Shown piece after piece: positions 52,030 to 59,049 of a stretch of DNA of 64,000 bases. Every line of letters begins with the position of its first letter. The stretch's first letter is position 1. Source of the stretch: JAGWAJ01 sp965215155 (GTDB lineage: Bacteria; Acidobacteriota; Vicinamibacteria; Vicinamibacterales; UBA8438); the NCBI GenBank assembly GCA_965215155.1, contig CBDCCY010000002.1, forward strand, positions 496,001 through 560,000, written 5' to 3'. Below the pieces are notes generated by a model. The model did not search any database. It was not told where the DNA came from and saw nothing but the letters and a program-made list of their open reading frames with translations. The position numbers and the translations under genes are program-made.

Positions 52030-52454
52030 ACCAGCTTCTTGACCATCCGAACTTCCATGCCGCCCTCCGGAACGCGCTGCAACGTGAGATCGTCCATGAG
52101 ACTGCGCATGAAGAAGATGCCGCGCCCGCTCGGCTTCAGGATGTTCTCGGGAGCCAGCGGATCGCCCACGTCGACCGGATCGAACCCCTCGCCCTGGTCG
52201 ACGACGCGGACCACGAGCTCCGTCGGGTCGGCGAACGGCTCCAGCCGGCACTCGACGACGACGCGCTTCGACTGGTCCTCCCCGTTGCCGTGCTTGATGG
52301 CGTTGATGACCGACTCCCGCACCGCGACGCCCACCCAGTGGGTCGCGTCACCGTCGAGGCCGCCGACCTGGCCCATGTGGTCCGCCACCACCTGGACGAA
52401 GTCCAGCACGTCGAAGTGGCTGGGGCAATCGAAAATAACGCCGGCGGCAGGCAT
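52026..52454 (-). CDS. RsbW-like serine kinase / anti-sigma factor
   Basis: A 142-residue GHKL ATPase. The N-box is VAVRESVINAIKHGN, the G1 box VVDQGEGFDPVDVG and the G2 region PSGRGIFFMRSLMDDL, with the arrangement of RsbW/SpoIIAB. These proteins bind a sigma factor and phosphorylate an anti-anti-sigma partner. Neither partner is in the window, so its target is unknown. The inositol phosphatase gene begins on its stop codon, an association without an obvious pathway link. The divergent gene is aroA. Confidence 0.85.
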   Translation of the reverse strand: MPAAGVIFDCPSHFDVLDFVQVVADHMGQVGGLDGDATHWVGVAVRESVINAIKHGNGEDQSKRVVVECRLEPFADPTELVVRVVDQGEGFDPVDVGDPLAPENILKPSGRGIFFMRSLMDDLTLQRVPEGGMEVRMVKKLV

Positions 52455-52520
52455 TCGTTCGTGCGGCGTACCATACTCTCGACCGGGGCGGCGGGCAAGC
52501 CGAGCGGGTATAGTTCGCGC

Positions 52521-53843
52521 ATGTCCGGCGCAGCGACGAGGGAAGCGACGATCGCACCCGCCCGGGCGTTGCGCGGTCGGCTTCGCGTGCCGGGCGACAA
52601 GTCGATCTCGCACCGCTACGCCATCCTCGCCGCGCTGGCCGACGGCGTCTCCCTCGTGACCGGCTACGCGGACGGCGCCGACTGCCGCGCCACCCTCCGG
52701 TGCCTGCGCGCGCTCGGAGTCACCGTCGACTCCCGTCCCGACACCGGAGGCGCCGGGGACGCCGGCCGAGCCCTGACCATCCACGGCCGGGGACTCGGCG
52801 CGCTGGCGCCCCCTTCCGGCGAGCTCGACGCCGGCAACTCCGGCACGACGATGCGGCTCCTGGCCGGCGTGGTCGCGGCGCACCCGTTCCGCACCGTCAT
52901 CACGGGCGACGGCTCGCTGCGGCGGCGCCCGATGCGGCGAGTCATCGAGCCGCTCGAGCGCATGGGAGCCACCCTCGATGCGGAGGACGGCCGGCCGCCG
53001 CTGACCATCCGCGGCGGCCGTCTCAGCGGCATCGAGCACGCGCCGCCCATGGCGAGCGCCCAGGTGAAGACCGCCGTGCTCCTGGCCGGCCTGCACGCCG
53101 CCGGGACGACACGCGTGGTCGAGGCGCTCCCGACCCGGGACCACACCGAGCGGGCGCTCCTGACCTTCGGTGCGGCGGTCCGCCGGGACCCCTCGGGCGT
53201 CACCGTCACCGGGGGCGCGCGGCTGCGCGCGGCGGACCTCGCGGTACCGGGCGACCCGTCGTCTGCCGCCTTCTGGGCCGCCGCCGCGGCCGCGTTGCCG
53301 GGCTCCGAGGTCCAGATCGACTCGGTCGGCCTCAACCCGACGCGCACCGCCTACCTGGACGTCCTGCGCCGAGCCGGCGCGCACGTCGAGACCCGGGTGA
53401 CGGAGGATGCCGGCGGCGAGCCCATGGGCACGCTCCGCGTGCGGCATGGCTGCGTGCGGCCCGTGGCAGTGACCCCGGCGGAAGTGCCGGGGCTCATCGA
53501 TGAGCTCCCGGTGCTGGGGGCCGTGGCCGCTCTGGGCGGGGGGATCGACGTGCGCGGCGCCGGAGAGCTCCGCCACAAGGAGAGCGACCGCATCGCTCGT
53601 CTCGCCGACGGACTGCGCCGGCTCGGCGCCCGCGTCGAGGAGCGGCCGGACGGGTTCCGCGTGGACGGCTCGGGACGGCTTGCCGGCGGGTCGGTCGACG
53701 CGGCCGGCGACCACCGCCTGGCGATGGCGTTCGCCGTTGCGGCGCTCGGCGCCGACGGCCCGAGCGTCATCGCCGGCGCCGGCGCGGTCGACGTCTCGTA
53801 CCCGGGATTCTTCACGGCGCTCGACGCGTTGCGCGCGGACTGA
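52521..53843 (+). CDS. aroA: 3-phosphoshikimate 1-carboxyvinyltransferase (EPSP synthase)
   Basis: A 440-residue enzyme of the shikimate pathway joining PEP to shikimate-3-phosphate. Diagnostic segments are RLRVPGDKSISHRYAILAALADG, LDAGNSGTTMRLL, RRRPMRRVIEPLERMGA, TRDHTERAL and ELRHKESDRIARLADGLR. The LDAGNSGT form places it with the type I-like clade with Ala in the motif; glyphosate sensitivity cannot be judged reliably from this alone. aroK follows after 29 bases, so the two form an aromatic amino acid operon. Confidence 0.96.
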   Translation: MSGAATREATIAPARALRGRLRVPGDKSISHRYAILAALADGVSLVTGYADGADCRATLRCLRALGVTVDSRPDTGGAGDAGRALTIHGRGLGALAPPSGELDAGNSGTTMRLLAGVVAAHPFRTVITGDGSLRRRPMRRVIEPLERMGATLDAEDGRPPLTIRGGRLSGIEHAPPMASAQVKTAVLLAGLHAAGTTRVVEALPTRDHTERALLTFGAAVRRDPSGVTVTGGARLRAADLAVPGDPSSAAFWAAAAAALPGSEVQIDSVGLNPTRTAYLDVLRRAGAHVETRVTEDAGGEPMGTLRVRHGCVRPVAVTPAEVPGLIDELPVLGAVAALGGGIDVRGAGELRHKESDRIARLADGLRRLGARVEERPDGFRVDGSGRLAGGSVDAAGDHRLAMAFAVAALGADGPSVIAGAGAVDVSYPGFFTALDALRAD

Positions 53844-53872
53844 CGCCGGCGCCGGGCGGTCGGGCCCTCATC

Positions 53873-54373
53873 GTGCGAACTGACAAGATCTTCCTGGTCG
53901 GGTTCATGGCAGCGGGCAAGTCGACGGTGGCCGAGGCCCTGGGAAGGCGCATCGACTGGCGCGTCGAGGACGTGGACACCCGCATCGAGGCGCGGGAGCG
54001 GCAGACCGTCGCCGACATCTTCGCGCGGCACGGCGAGGACCACTTCCGCGCGGTCGAGCGGGCCGTGGTGCGGGAGTTGCTGCCGTTGCGTCACGCCGTG
54101 GTCGCCACCGGCGGCGGCACCTTCGCGGACCCCGCGAACCGGACCGCCATCAACCGGAACGGGACCTCCGTGTGGCTCGACGTGACCTTCGAGACCGTGA
54201 TCGCCCGACTCCCCGCCGACGGCAGGCGGCCGCTCGCCGGGAATCGGGAGACCCTCTACGGGTTGTACCGCGCCCGGCAGGCTGCCTATCGGCAGGCACA
54301 CCTGCGGCTGGACGCGAGCCGGCTGCCGGCCGGCGCGCTGGTGGAGCGTCTGTTGGACTGGGTAGGGGCGTAG
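53873..54373 (+). CDS. aroK: shikimate kinase
   Basis: A 166-residue P-loop kinase phosphorylating shikimate for the AroA step. Start is GTG 53873. Walker A is GFMAAGKSTVAEALG, the shikimate-binding residues are in VEDVDTRIEARE and ATGGGTFAD, and the lid region carries RRPLAGNRETLYGLYRAR. Length is normal. It follows aroA closely and in the same direction. Confidence 0.95.
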   Translation: MRTDKIFLVGFMAAGKSTVAEALGRRIDWRVEDVDTRIEARERQTVADIFARHGEDHFRAVERAVVRELLPLRHAVVATGGGTFADPANRTAINRNGTSVWLDVTFETVIARLPADGRRPLAGNRETLYGLYRARQAAYRQAHLRLDASRLPAGALVERLLDWVGA

Positions 54374-54488
54374 CCCGGGAATCGCCGCCTGCGGCTTCGA
54401 CGCCGCGCTGCGGCGCGGACCTCCAACCACGCGCCCGGGTTCCGCGCCGTTCCGCGGCGTCCTGCGGCGCAGTCTCCCGGCGTGCCGG
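54374..54488. repeat. dispersed GC hairpin element downstream of aroK
   Basis: This 115-bp gap between convergent genes contains CCCGGGAATCGCCGCC, CTGCGGC and GCGGCGCGG hairpin pieces and a copy of the dispersed element (GGGAGACTGCGCCGCAG on the minus strand, 54462-54477). No coding sequence is seen. Confidence 0.5.
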
Positions 54489-54686
54489 CTACGACGACAC
54501 GGCTGGCCCTTCGACCGCCGTCGAGGGCGTGCGGCGGGCCTTGCGCGCCGCACGCTCCTCCCGCCGGCGCAACTCGGCGGCATAGGCGTCGGCGGCGGAG
54601 CGGGAGCCGAGGATCCAGCCGATCACCATCCCGAACAGGAGCACGGCCGGGATGAACACGAAGTGGCCGGCCGTCATGTCGAACAT
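54489..54686 (-). CDS. small membrane protein at the end of the ccm operon
   Basis: A 65-residue protein with one hydrophobic helix (FVFIPAVLLFGMVIGWILG) and a charged Arg/Glu-rich tail. Its ATG directly follows the TAG stop of the CcmD-like gene (TAGATG), so it is translated as the last cistron of the cytochrome c maturation operon. It is not recognised as a known Ccm component and has roughly the size and topology of a second CcmD-like peptide. Confidence 0.65.
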   Translation of the reverse strand: MFDMTAGHFVFIPAVLLFGMVIGWILGSRSAADAYAAELRRREERAARKARRTPSTAVEGPAVSS

Positions 54687-55061
54687 CTACGTCTGCTCCG
54701 GGTCGTCTCGATCGCCGACCCGCCGGGCCAGGCCGGCGAGATCGCGCTCCACGGCCGAGAAGCGCCGCGCCAGCGACCAGAAGTAGCCGAACGCCAGGAT
54801 CCACACGATCGAGTACGCGGCGATGAGGAACGGCGCCGCGGGAAGGCGGTCTTCGTCGGGCAGTTGGTCGATGGGCACGAACTCCTCAAGGGGCGGCTGC
54901 GCCGGCTGCGGCGCGGCGACGGCCGGCGCCTCCCACGCGGCAAGGGCGGCCACGACCACCACGACCGGAATCCAGGCGCCGAGCCGCCGGCTCCCCGCCC
55001 TCGGCCCGCCATGGCGCCGAGCGCCCGCCCGTCGCGCGCACCGCTCGTCAGTCGTCGTCAT
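54687..55061 (-). CDS. CcmD-like heme exporter subunit
   Basis: A 124-residue protein. An N-terminal signal-like helix (WIPVVVVVAALAAWEAP) is followed by a linker and the CcmD-like segment APFLIAAYSIVWILAFGYFWSLARRFSAVERDLAGL. CcmD is a small membrane peptide that helps release holo-CcmE from CcmABC. Typical CcmD is only 45-70 residues, so the first ~75 residues are an addition. The ATG at 55061 overlaps ccmC by 14 bases; a later start is possible. Confidence 0.75.
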   Translation of the reverse strand: MTTTDERCARRAGARRHGGPRAGSRRLGAWIPVVVVVAALAAWEAPAVAAPQPAQPPLEEFVPIDQLPDEDRLPAAPFLIAAYSIVWILAFGYFWSLARRFSAVERDLAGLARRVGDRDDPEQT

Positions 55062-55719
55062 ACGCCAACCGCAGCCTGTCGACCGCCGCACGCTGCTCCT
55101 CCAGTCGCCGCCGTCCGCCCAGCATGACGAGGAACAGCGCGAAGTAGGCGGCCACGCACCACCAGAAAGGGCCGGCCATCGGCATCTCCAGCGTTGGAAC
55201 GACGGTGTTCTCCGGATGGATCGTGCGCCAGAAGTTGACCGACACGTAGACGAACGGCACGTTGGCCATGCCGAACAGCGCCAGTCCCGCGGAGAGCTTC
55301 TCGGAGCCCGGGCCGCCGTAGCGGCGCAGCAGCAGGTAGGCGATGAAGGTGAGCTCGAGGATCAGCGCGGTCGTCAGCCGGACGTCCCACTGCCACCAGA
55401 CGCCCCACGACACCCGGCCCCACAGCGGCCCGGTGGTGAGGCCCATCAATCCGAAGAGCACGGCGAGCTCCGCCGCCGACACCGCCAGGCGATCCGCCCG
55501 CGGCCGCTCCGTGAACAGGTAGATGGCGCTCGCGATTCCGCACACGAACACCGCCGCGAACATCACGAACCACGCCGGCACGTGGAAGTAGAAGATCTTC
55601 GCCACGAGGCCCATGGTGGCCTCGTTCGGAGCCATCGCGATCAGCACGGGCGCAGTCGCGAACAGGACCACGGCGGCGGCCAGCCACATCGTCTGCGCCC
55701 GGTTCTGCATGCGCGTCAT
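55048..55719 (-). CDS. ccmC: CcmC heme-handling membrane protein
   Basis: A 223-residue protein with six membrane helices. It delivers heme to CcmE in cytochrome c maturation. The tryptophan-rich WWD motif is WGVWWQWDVRLTTALILEL, flanked by two periplasmic heme-ligand histidines in FYFHVPAWFVMF and VNFWRTIHPEN. The ATG at 55719 overlaps the ccmB stop as ATGA, so translation is coupled. Confidence 0.93.
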   Translation of the reverse strand: MTRMQNRAQTMWLAAAVVLFATAPVLIAMAPNEATMGLVAKIFYFHVPAWFVMFAAVFVCGIASAIYLFTERPRADRLAVSAAELAVLFGLMGLTTGPLWGRVSWGVWWQWDVRLTTALILELTFIAYLLLRRYGGPGSEKLSAGLALFGMANVPFVYVSVNFWRTIHPENTVVPTLEMPMAGPFWWCVAAYFALFLVMLGGRRRLEEQRAAVDRLRLAYDDD

Positions 55720-56399
55720 TCTGCCATGAGCGGCTCGAAAGTCCAAAGCGTGAGGGTCAGGAAGACGACGTCGAAGAACGCGATCAACGCCAGCCAGAAG
55801 CGGGCCTGATCGAGGTTCGGCTCCGCCGCGAGGAGGGCGATCGTGCCGCTCACGCCCGCGACGAGCACCGGGATCGTCACCGGGTAGAGCAGCACCGGCA
55901 GCAGCACCGCCCGGCTCTGGCTGCGGGCCAGCATCGCCGCGAAGAGGGTCCCGACGGCGGCGAAGCCAATCGTGGCCGCGACCAGGAGCGCAGCCATCCA
56001 GAATGCGTGCTCGAGCAGCGCCGCGGAGAAGAAGAGCGTGACGAGGAAGATGACCACCACCTCCACGACCGCCATCAGGAGCACGATGCCGAGCAGCTTG
56101 CCGACGAAGATTGCGGACCGCTCCACCGGCGCCAGCAGCAGCGCGCGCAAGGCGTCCTGACCCAGCTCCCGCTCGAACGCCCGGCCGAGGGCCAATTGGC
56201 CCGCGTAGGCGAGGGCCACCCAGACGATGCCGGCCTCGACGCCAACCAGTGGCCGGCCCTCGCGCACGAACGCGAACGAGAAGACGAGGACGCAGGAGGT
56301 CGCGAAGAACACCGTCGTGTAGACCAGCTCCCGGCTGCGGAGCTCGACCCGCAGGTCCTTGCCCATGACGAGCCAGGCGATGCGGAAGAAATCGCCCAT
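55716..56399 (-). CDS. ccmB: CcmB ABC-type heme exporter permease
   Basis: A 227-residue permease with about six hydrophobic helices and the family N-terminus FFRIAWLVMGKDLRVELRSRE. Conserved ALRALLLAPVERSAIFVGK and LLPVLLYPVTIPVLVAG regions are present. It pairs with CcmA to release holo-CcmE using ATP. It starts four bases after ccmA and overlaps ccmC by four. Confidence 0.93.
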   Translation of the reverse strand: MGDFFRIAWLVMGKDLRVELRSRELVYTTVFFATSCVLVFSFAFVREGRPLVGVEAGIVWVALAYAGQLALGRAFERELGQDALRALLLAPVERSAIFVGKLLGIVLLMAVVEVVVIFLVTLFFSAALLEHAFWMAALLVAATIGFAAVGTLFAAMLARSQSRAVLLPVLLYPVTIPVLVAGVSGTIALLAAEPNLDQARFWLALIAFFDVVFLTLTLWTFEPLMAE

Positions 56400-56402
56400 G
56401 GC

Positions 56403-57131
56403 TCACTCGGCAAGCGCCGTGCGGTAACGGTCGCGCAACGTGCCGCCGCTGGACCCCAGCACGCTGACGCGCCCCCGGCGGAGGACGACGGCGCGGTCGA
56501 CAATCCCGTCGATGAGATCGAGATCGTGGGTGGCAACGAGGACCATGCGGCGGTCTGCGCGCAGGTCGCCCAGCCGAGACGCGAGGGCGCGGCAGGAGCC
56601 CTCGTCGAGGCCGGTGAACGGCTCGTCGAGCAGCACGAGCCGGGGGTCGTGGAGCAGCGACCGCTCCAGCGCCAGGCGCTGGCGCATCCCGCGCGAGAAC
56701 CCCTGCACCGTGTCGCCGGCGCGGTCCCCGAGGCGGGCGCGCTCCAGCGCCGCCGAGACGCGCGCGTCTGCGTCGGGCAGGCCGTACAGGCCCGCGAAGA
56801 ACTCGAGGTTCTCGCGCGCCGTGAGCTCCGGGTACAGGCGCAGCTCGTGCGACAGCAGCCCCAGGCGGCCCCGCAGGGCGGAACCGGCATCGGCGGCCGT
56901 GCGACTGCCGTAACGCACCGTCCCGGACGACGGGGCGATCAGGGAGGCGAGCACGCCGAGCAGCGTCGACTTGCCGGCGCCGTTCGGCCCGAGAAGGCCG
57001 ACGACCTCTCCGGTCCGCAAGGTCAGGGAGACGCGCGTCAGCGCCCGCCGGCGTCCGTAGTGCCGCGAAACTTCGGCGACCGTGACCAGTTCGAAGTCGA
57101 ACGGGTCGTCTGCAGCGGGCGTCGCGCTCAT
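56403..57131 (-). CDS. ccmA: CcmA ABC transporter ATP-binding protein
   Basis: A 242-residue ATPase of the heme exporter complex. Walker A is LLGPNGAGKSTLL, the signature FSRGMRQRLALERSLL, Walker B RLVLLDEPFTGLD and the H-loop VATHDLDLI. It starts at ATG 57131, overlapping the stop of the upstream unrecognised gene (ATGA). ccmB follows. Confidence 0.92.
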   Translation of the reverse strand: MSATPAADDPFDFELVTVAEVSRHYGRRRALTRVSLTLRTGEVVGLLGPNGAGKSTLLGVLASLIAPSSGTVRYGSRTAADAGSALRGRLGLLSHELRLYPELTARENLEFFAGLYGLPDADARVSAALERARLGDRAGDTVQGFSRGMRQRLALERSLLHDPRLVLLDEPFTGLDEGSCRALASRLGDLRADRRMVLVATHDLDLIDGIVDRAVVLRRGRVSVLGSSGGTLRDRYRTALAE

Positions 57132-58432
57132 CCGGCGGCGCCCGTCGGTCCCGCCGCTGCCGGGCGCTTGTCGAACCGGCGCGGCGGGCTGAGCACCACG
57201 GGGGCGAGGTCGGCGTCCAGCTCGCGATAGACGCTCTCGAGAGCCGCCATCAGCGTGCCGCGGCGGGACGCGTACTTCGTGGCTCCGACACGGCCCGCCC
57301 TCCGTTGGCGCTCCAGCCGGACGAGGTCGGCGAGCAGGGTCTCCTTCCGCGCCTCGAGGCGTCTCCGGCGCTCGCTGCCGGCCCGGTCGTCGGCGGCGCC
57401 CACCGCACCCCAGACGCCGGCGAGCAGCATCACCCCGGCCAGCATCAGCGTGAGCATCGCCGGCGTCCGGCTGTGGTGCGGCAGTCCGCTGATCTCGAAC
57501 GCCACCGGGGTGCCGGCCGGCACGGGCGGCCCGGCGCCGAAGATGTACGTGGTGTCCCCTCCGATGGTGTCGGGTCCCATGTCGGCGCGCCGCGAGATCT
57601 GGTCGGAGGCGAGGTTCATCTCCCCCCACTTCTCCACCACCAGCAGCAGGCTCTCGAGGTGGACCGGCAGTGGCTGCGCGATTGCGAGTCGATCGCCGGC
57701 GTAGGGCAGCGCGAAGGCCAGCCGGAGCGGGGTGGTCCCGGGGCGGAAGGGTCCGGGCAGCGAGACGATCGCCCCCTCGACGCGCGTGCTCGGCGCGGAC
57801 TCGCCGAGTGCGGTCGTACCCTGCGCCCCGGCCGGCAGGGTGAGCCGGATCGGCTCCCCCGGAGCGACCGGTGCGGCCCCCGGGTTGACGATGTCGAGGT
57901 AGTAGAAGACCGTGACCGACTCCTCCTCCAGCTCGACCGCGATCCGCGAGTCCGGTCCGAAGGTGACGTCGCCCGCCTCGACCTCGGCGTCCGGGTCCGC
58001 CGCCGCGCCGCCCGAGCCGACCAGCAGGAGCCTCGTCCCGCCGCGCTCCGGCACGGCGAAGGGCTGCGACTCCAGGCGGACGCCGTCCAGTTCGGTAGCG
58101 GCGCTCGCGGTCGCGCCCGGCGTGAGCGCCGCGAACGTGGCCCGTCCCGCGGCGTCCGTGGCAACCACCTCGACCGCACCCGCGACCCTGAGCTCCACCG
58201 GCTGGTCCGGAACGTTGTTCGTCATCTGCCCGCGGATGACGCGCACCGACACCGTCCCGACCGGGAGTCCCGGATCCGGTAGCGGAATGCCCGACATCTG
58301 CCGCGGATCGGGCTGGGCCGCGACGGGCAGGGTCAGTGCGGTCAGGACGAGCGCGACGGCCCAAGCGCCGACCGTGCGGGGGCTCGCGACCGACAGCGGA
58401 CCGCAGCGGGCGCGGCGGAGCTCGGCAGTCAC
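57128..58432 (-). CDS. unrecognised secreted/membrane protein in the ccm operon
   Basis: A 434-residue protein. GTG 58432 overlaps the upstream zinc-ribbon gene stop as GTGA. A signal helix (GAWAVALVLTALTLPVAAQ) is followed by a carboxypeptidase-regulatory-like segment (VSVRVIRGQMTNNVPDQPVELRV, TDAAGRATFAAL), a second beta domain (YYLDIVNPGAAPVAPGEP) and a C-terminal membrane helix (AMLTLMLAGVMLLAGVWG). A coiled-coil cytoplasmic tail ends the protein (RRLEARKETLLADLVRLERQRRAG). It is placed between ccmF and ccmA with overlapping codons on both sides, so a role in heme handling or apocytochrome delivery is inferred. Confidence 0.72.
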   Translation of the reverse strand: MTAELRRARCGPLSVASPRTVGAWAVALVLTALTLPVAAQPDPRQMSGIPLPDPGLPVGTVSVRVIRGQMTNNVPDQPVELRVAGAVEVVATDAAGRATFAALTPGATASAATELDGVRLESQPFAVPERGGTRLLLVGSGGAAADPDAEVEAGDVTFGPDSRIAVELEEESVTVFYYLDIVNPGAAPVAPGEPIRLTLPAGAQGTTALGESAPSTRVEGAIVSLPGPFRPGTTPLRLAFALPYAGDRLAIAQPLPVHLESLLLVVEKWGEMNLASDQISRRADMGPDTIGGDTTYIFGAGPPVPAGTPVAFEISGLPHHSRTPAMLTLMLAGVMLLAGVWGAVGAADDRAGSERRRRLEARKETLLADLVRLERQRRAGRVGATKYASRRGTLMAALESVYRELDADLAPVVLSPPRRFDKRPAAAGPTGAAG

Positions 58433-59049
58433 GTCTGGGTCACCGACGCGGCTGCGGGTGACGGCGCGGGTCCGGCGGGCCCGCCGGCCAGGCTCGCACC
58501 GCACCCCTTGCAGAACCTCGCGTCCGGCTCGTTGCCGGTTCCGCATCGGCCGCAGGCGCGGCGGGCGGGTGCGGCCGCCCGCGCCGGTTCCGCTTCCGCG
58601 AGGCGGGCCGCCAGCTCCCGCTCGATCCGGTCGCGATAGCCGGTGCCCTCGACGTCGAGCTGCTGCATGAGGCGCTTGGCCCGTGCCCGGAGGCGCGCGC
58701 CCATCTCGCGGAAGTCGGTGTCGGACACCTTGCCCATCGCGCGGTCGAACTCGAGCTCCTTGATCGAGCGCAGGACGAGCGTCTTCTCCCGGTCGAGGGC
58801 CGCCCGCGTGCGACCGCCGACCATTTCCATGCGGTCCAGCGGGCGCGACGTGACCGCCGTCAGCAGCATGCCGTAGGCGGCGTAGCCAACGTAGGCGCCG
58901 GATCCGACCACGGCAACGAGCAGGACGAGGGCCGCCGCATCGGGAGGCGCCGCGTAGTACACGGCCGCGGTGGCGCCGGCCAGACCGGCGAGGACGAAGA
59001 AGTGCCAGGGACGGAACGAGCCGCCGTCAGTCGAGGTCTCGGAGCTCAT
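58429..59049 (-). CDS. zinc-ribbon membrane protein in the ccm operon
   Basis: A 206-residue protein with two N-terminal membrane helices (WHFFVLAGLAGATAAVYYA, ALVLLVAVVGSGAYVGYAAYG). A helical coiled-coil region follows (KTLVLRSIKELEFDRAMGKVSDTDFREM), and a C-terminal zinc ribbon has CGRCG and CKGCG. The ribbon's CxxC pairs may hold zinc rather than heme. It overlaps ccmF-ccmH by 23 bases and the next gene by four. Related genes occur next to ccm genes in Acidobacteria-like genomes (from memory), but its biochemical role is unknown; it may replace CcmI. Confidence 0.75.
   Translation of the reverse strand: MSSETSTDGGSFRPWHFFVLAGLAGATAAVYYAAPPDAAALVLLVAVVGSGAYVGYAAYGMLLTAVTSRPLDRMEMVGGRTRAALDREKTLVLRSIKELEFDRAMGKVSDTDFREMGARLRARAKRLMQQLDVEGTGYRDRIERELAARLAEAEPARAAAPARRACGRCGTGNEPDARFCKGCGASLAGGPAGPAPSPAAASVTQT

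Noticed and set aside
52521..54373. Full shikimate operon
   Set aside because: Only aroA and aroK are here; no aroB, aroC, aroD or aroE in the window.
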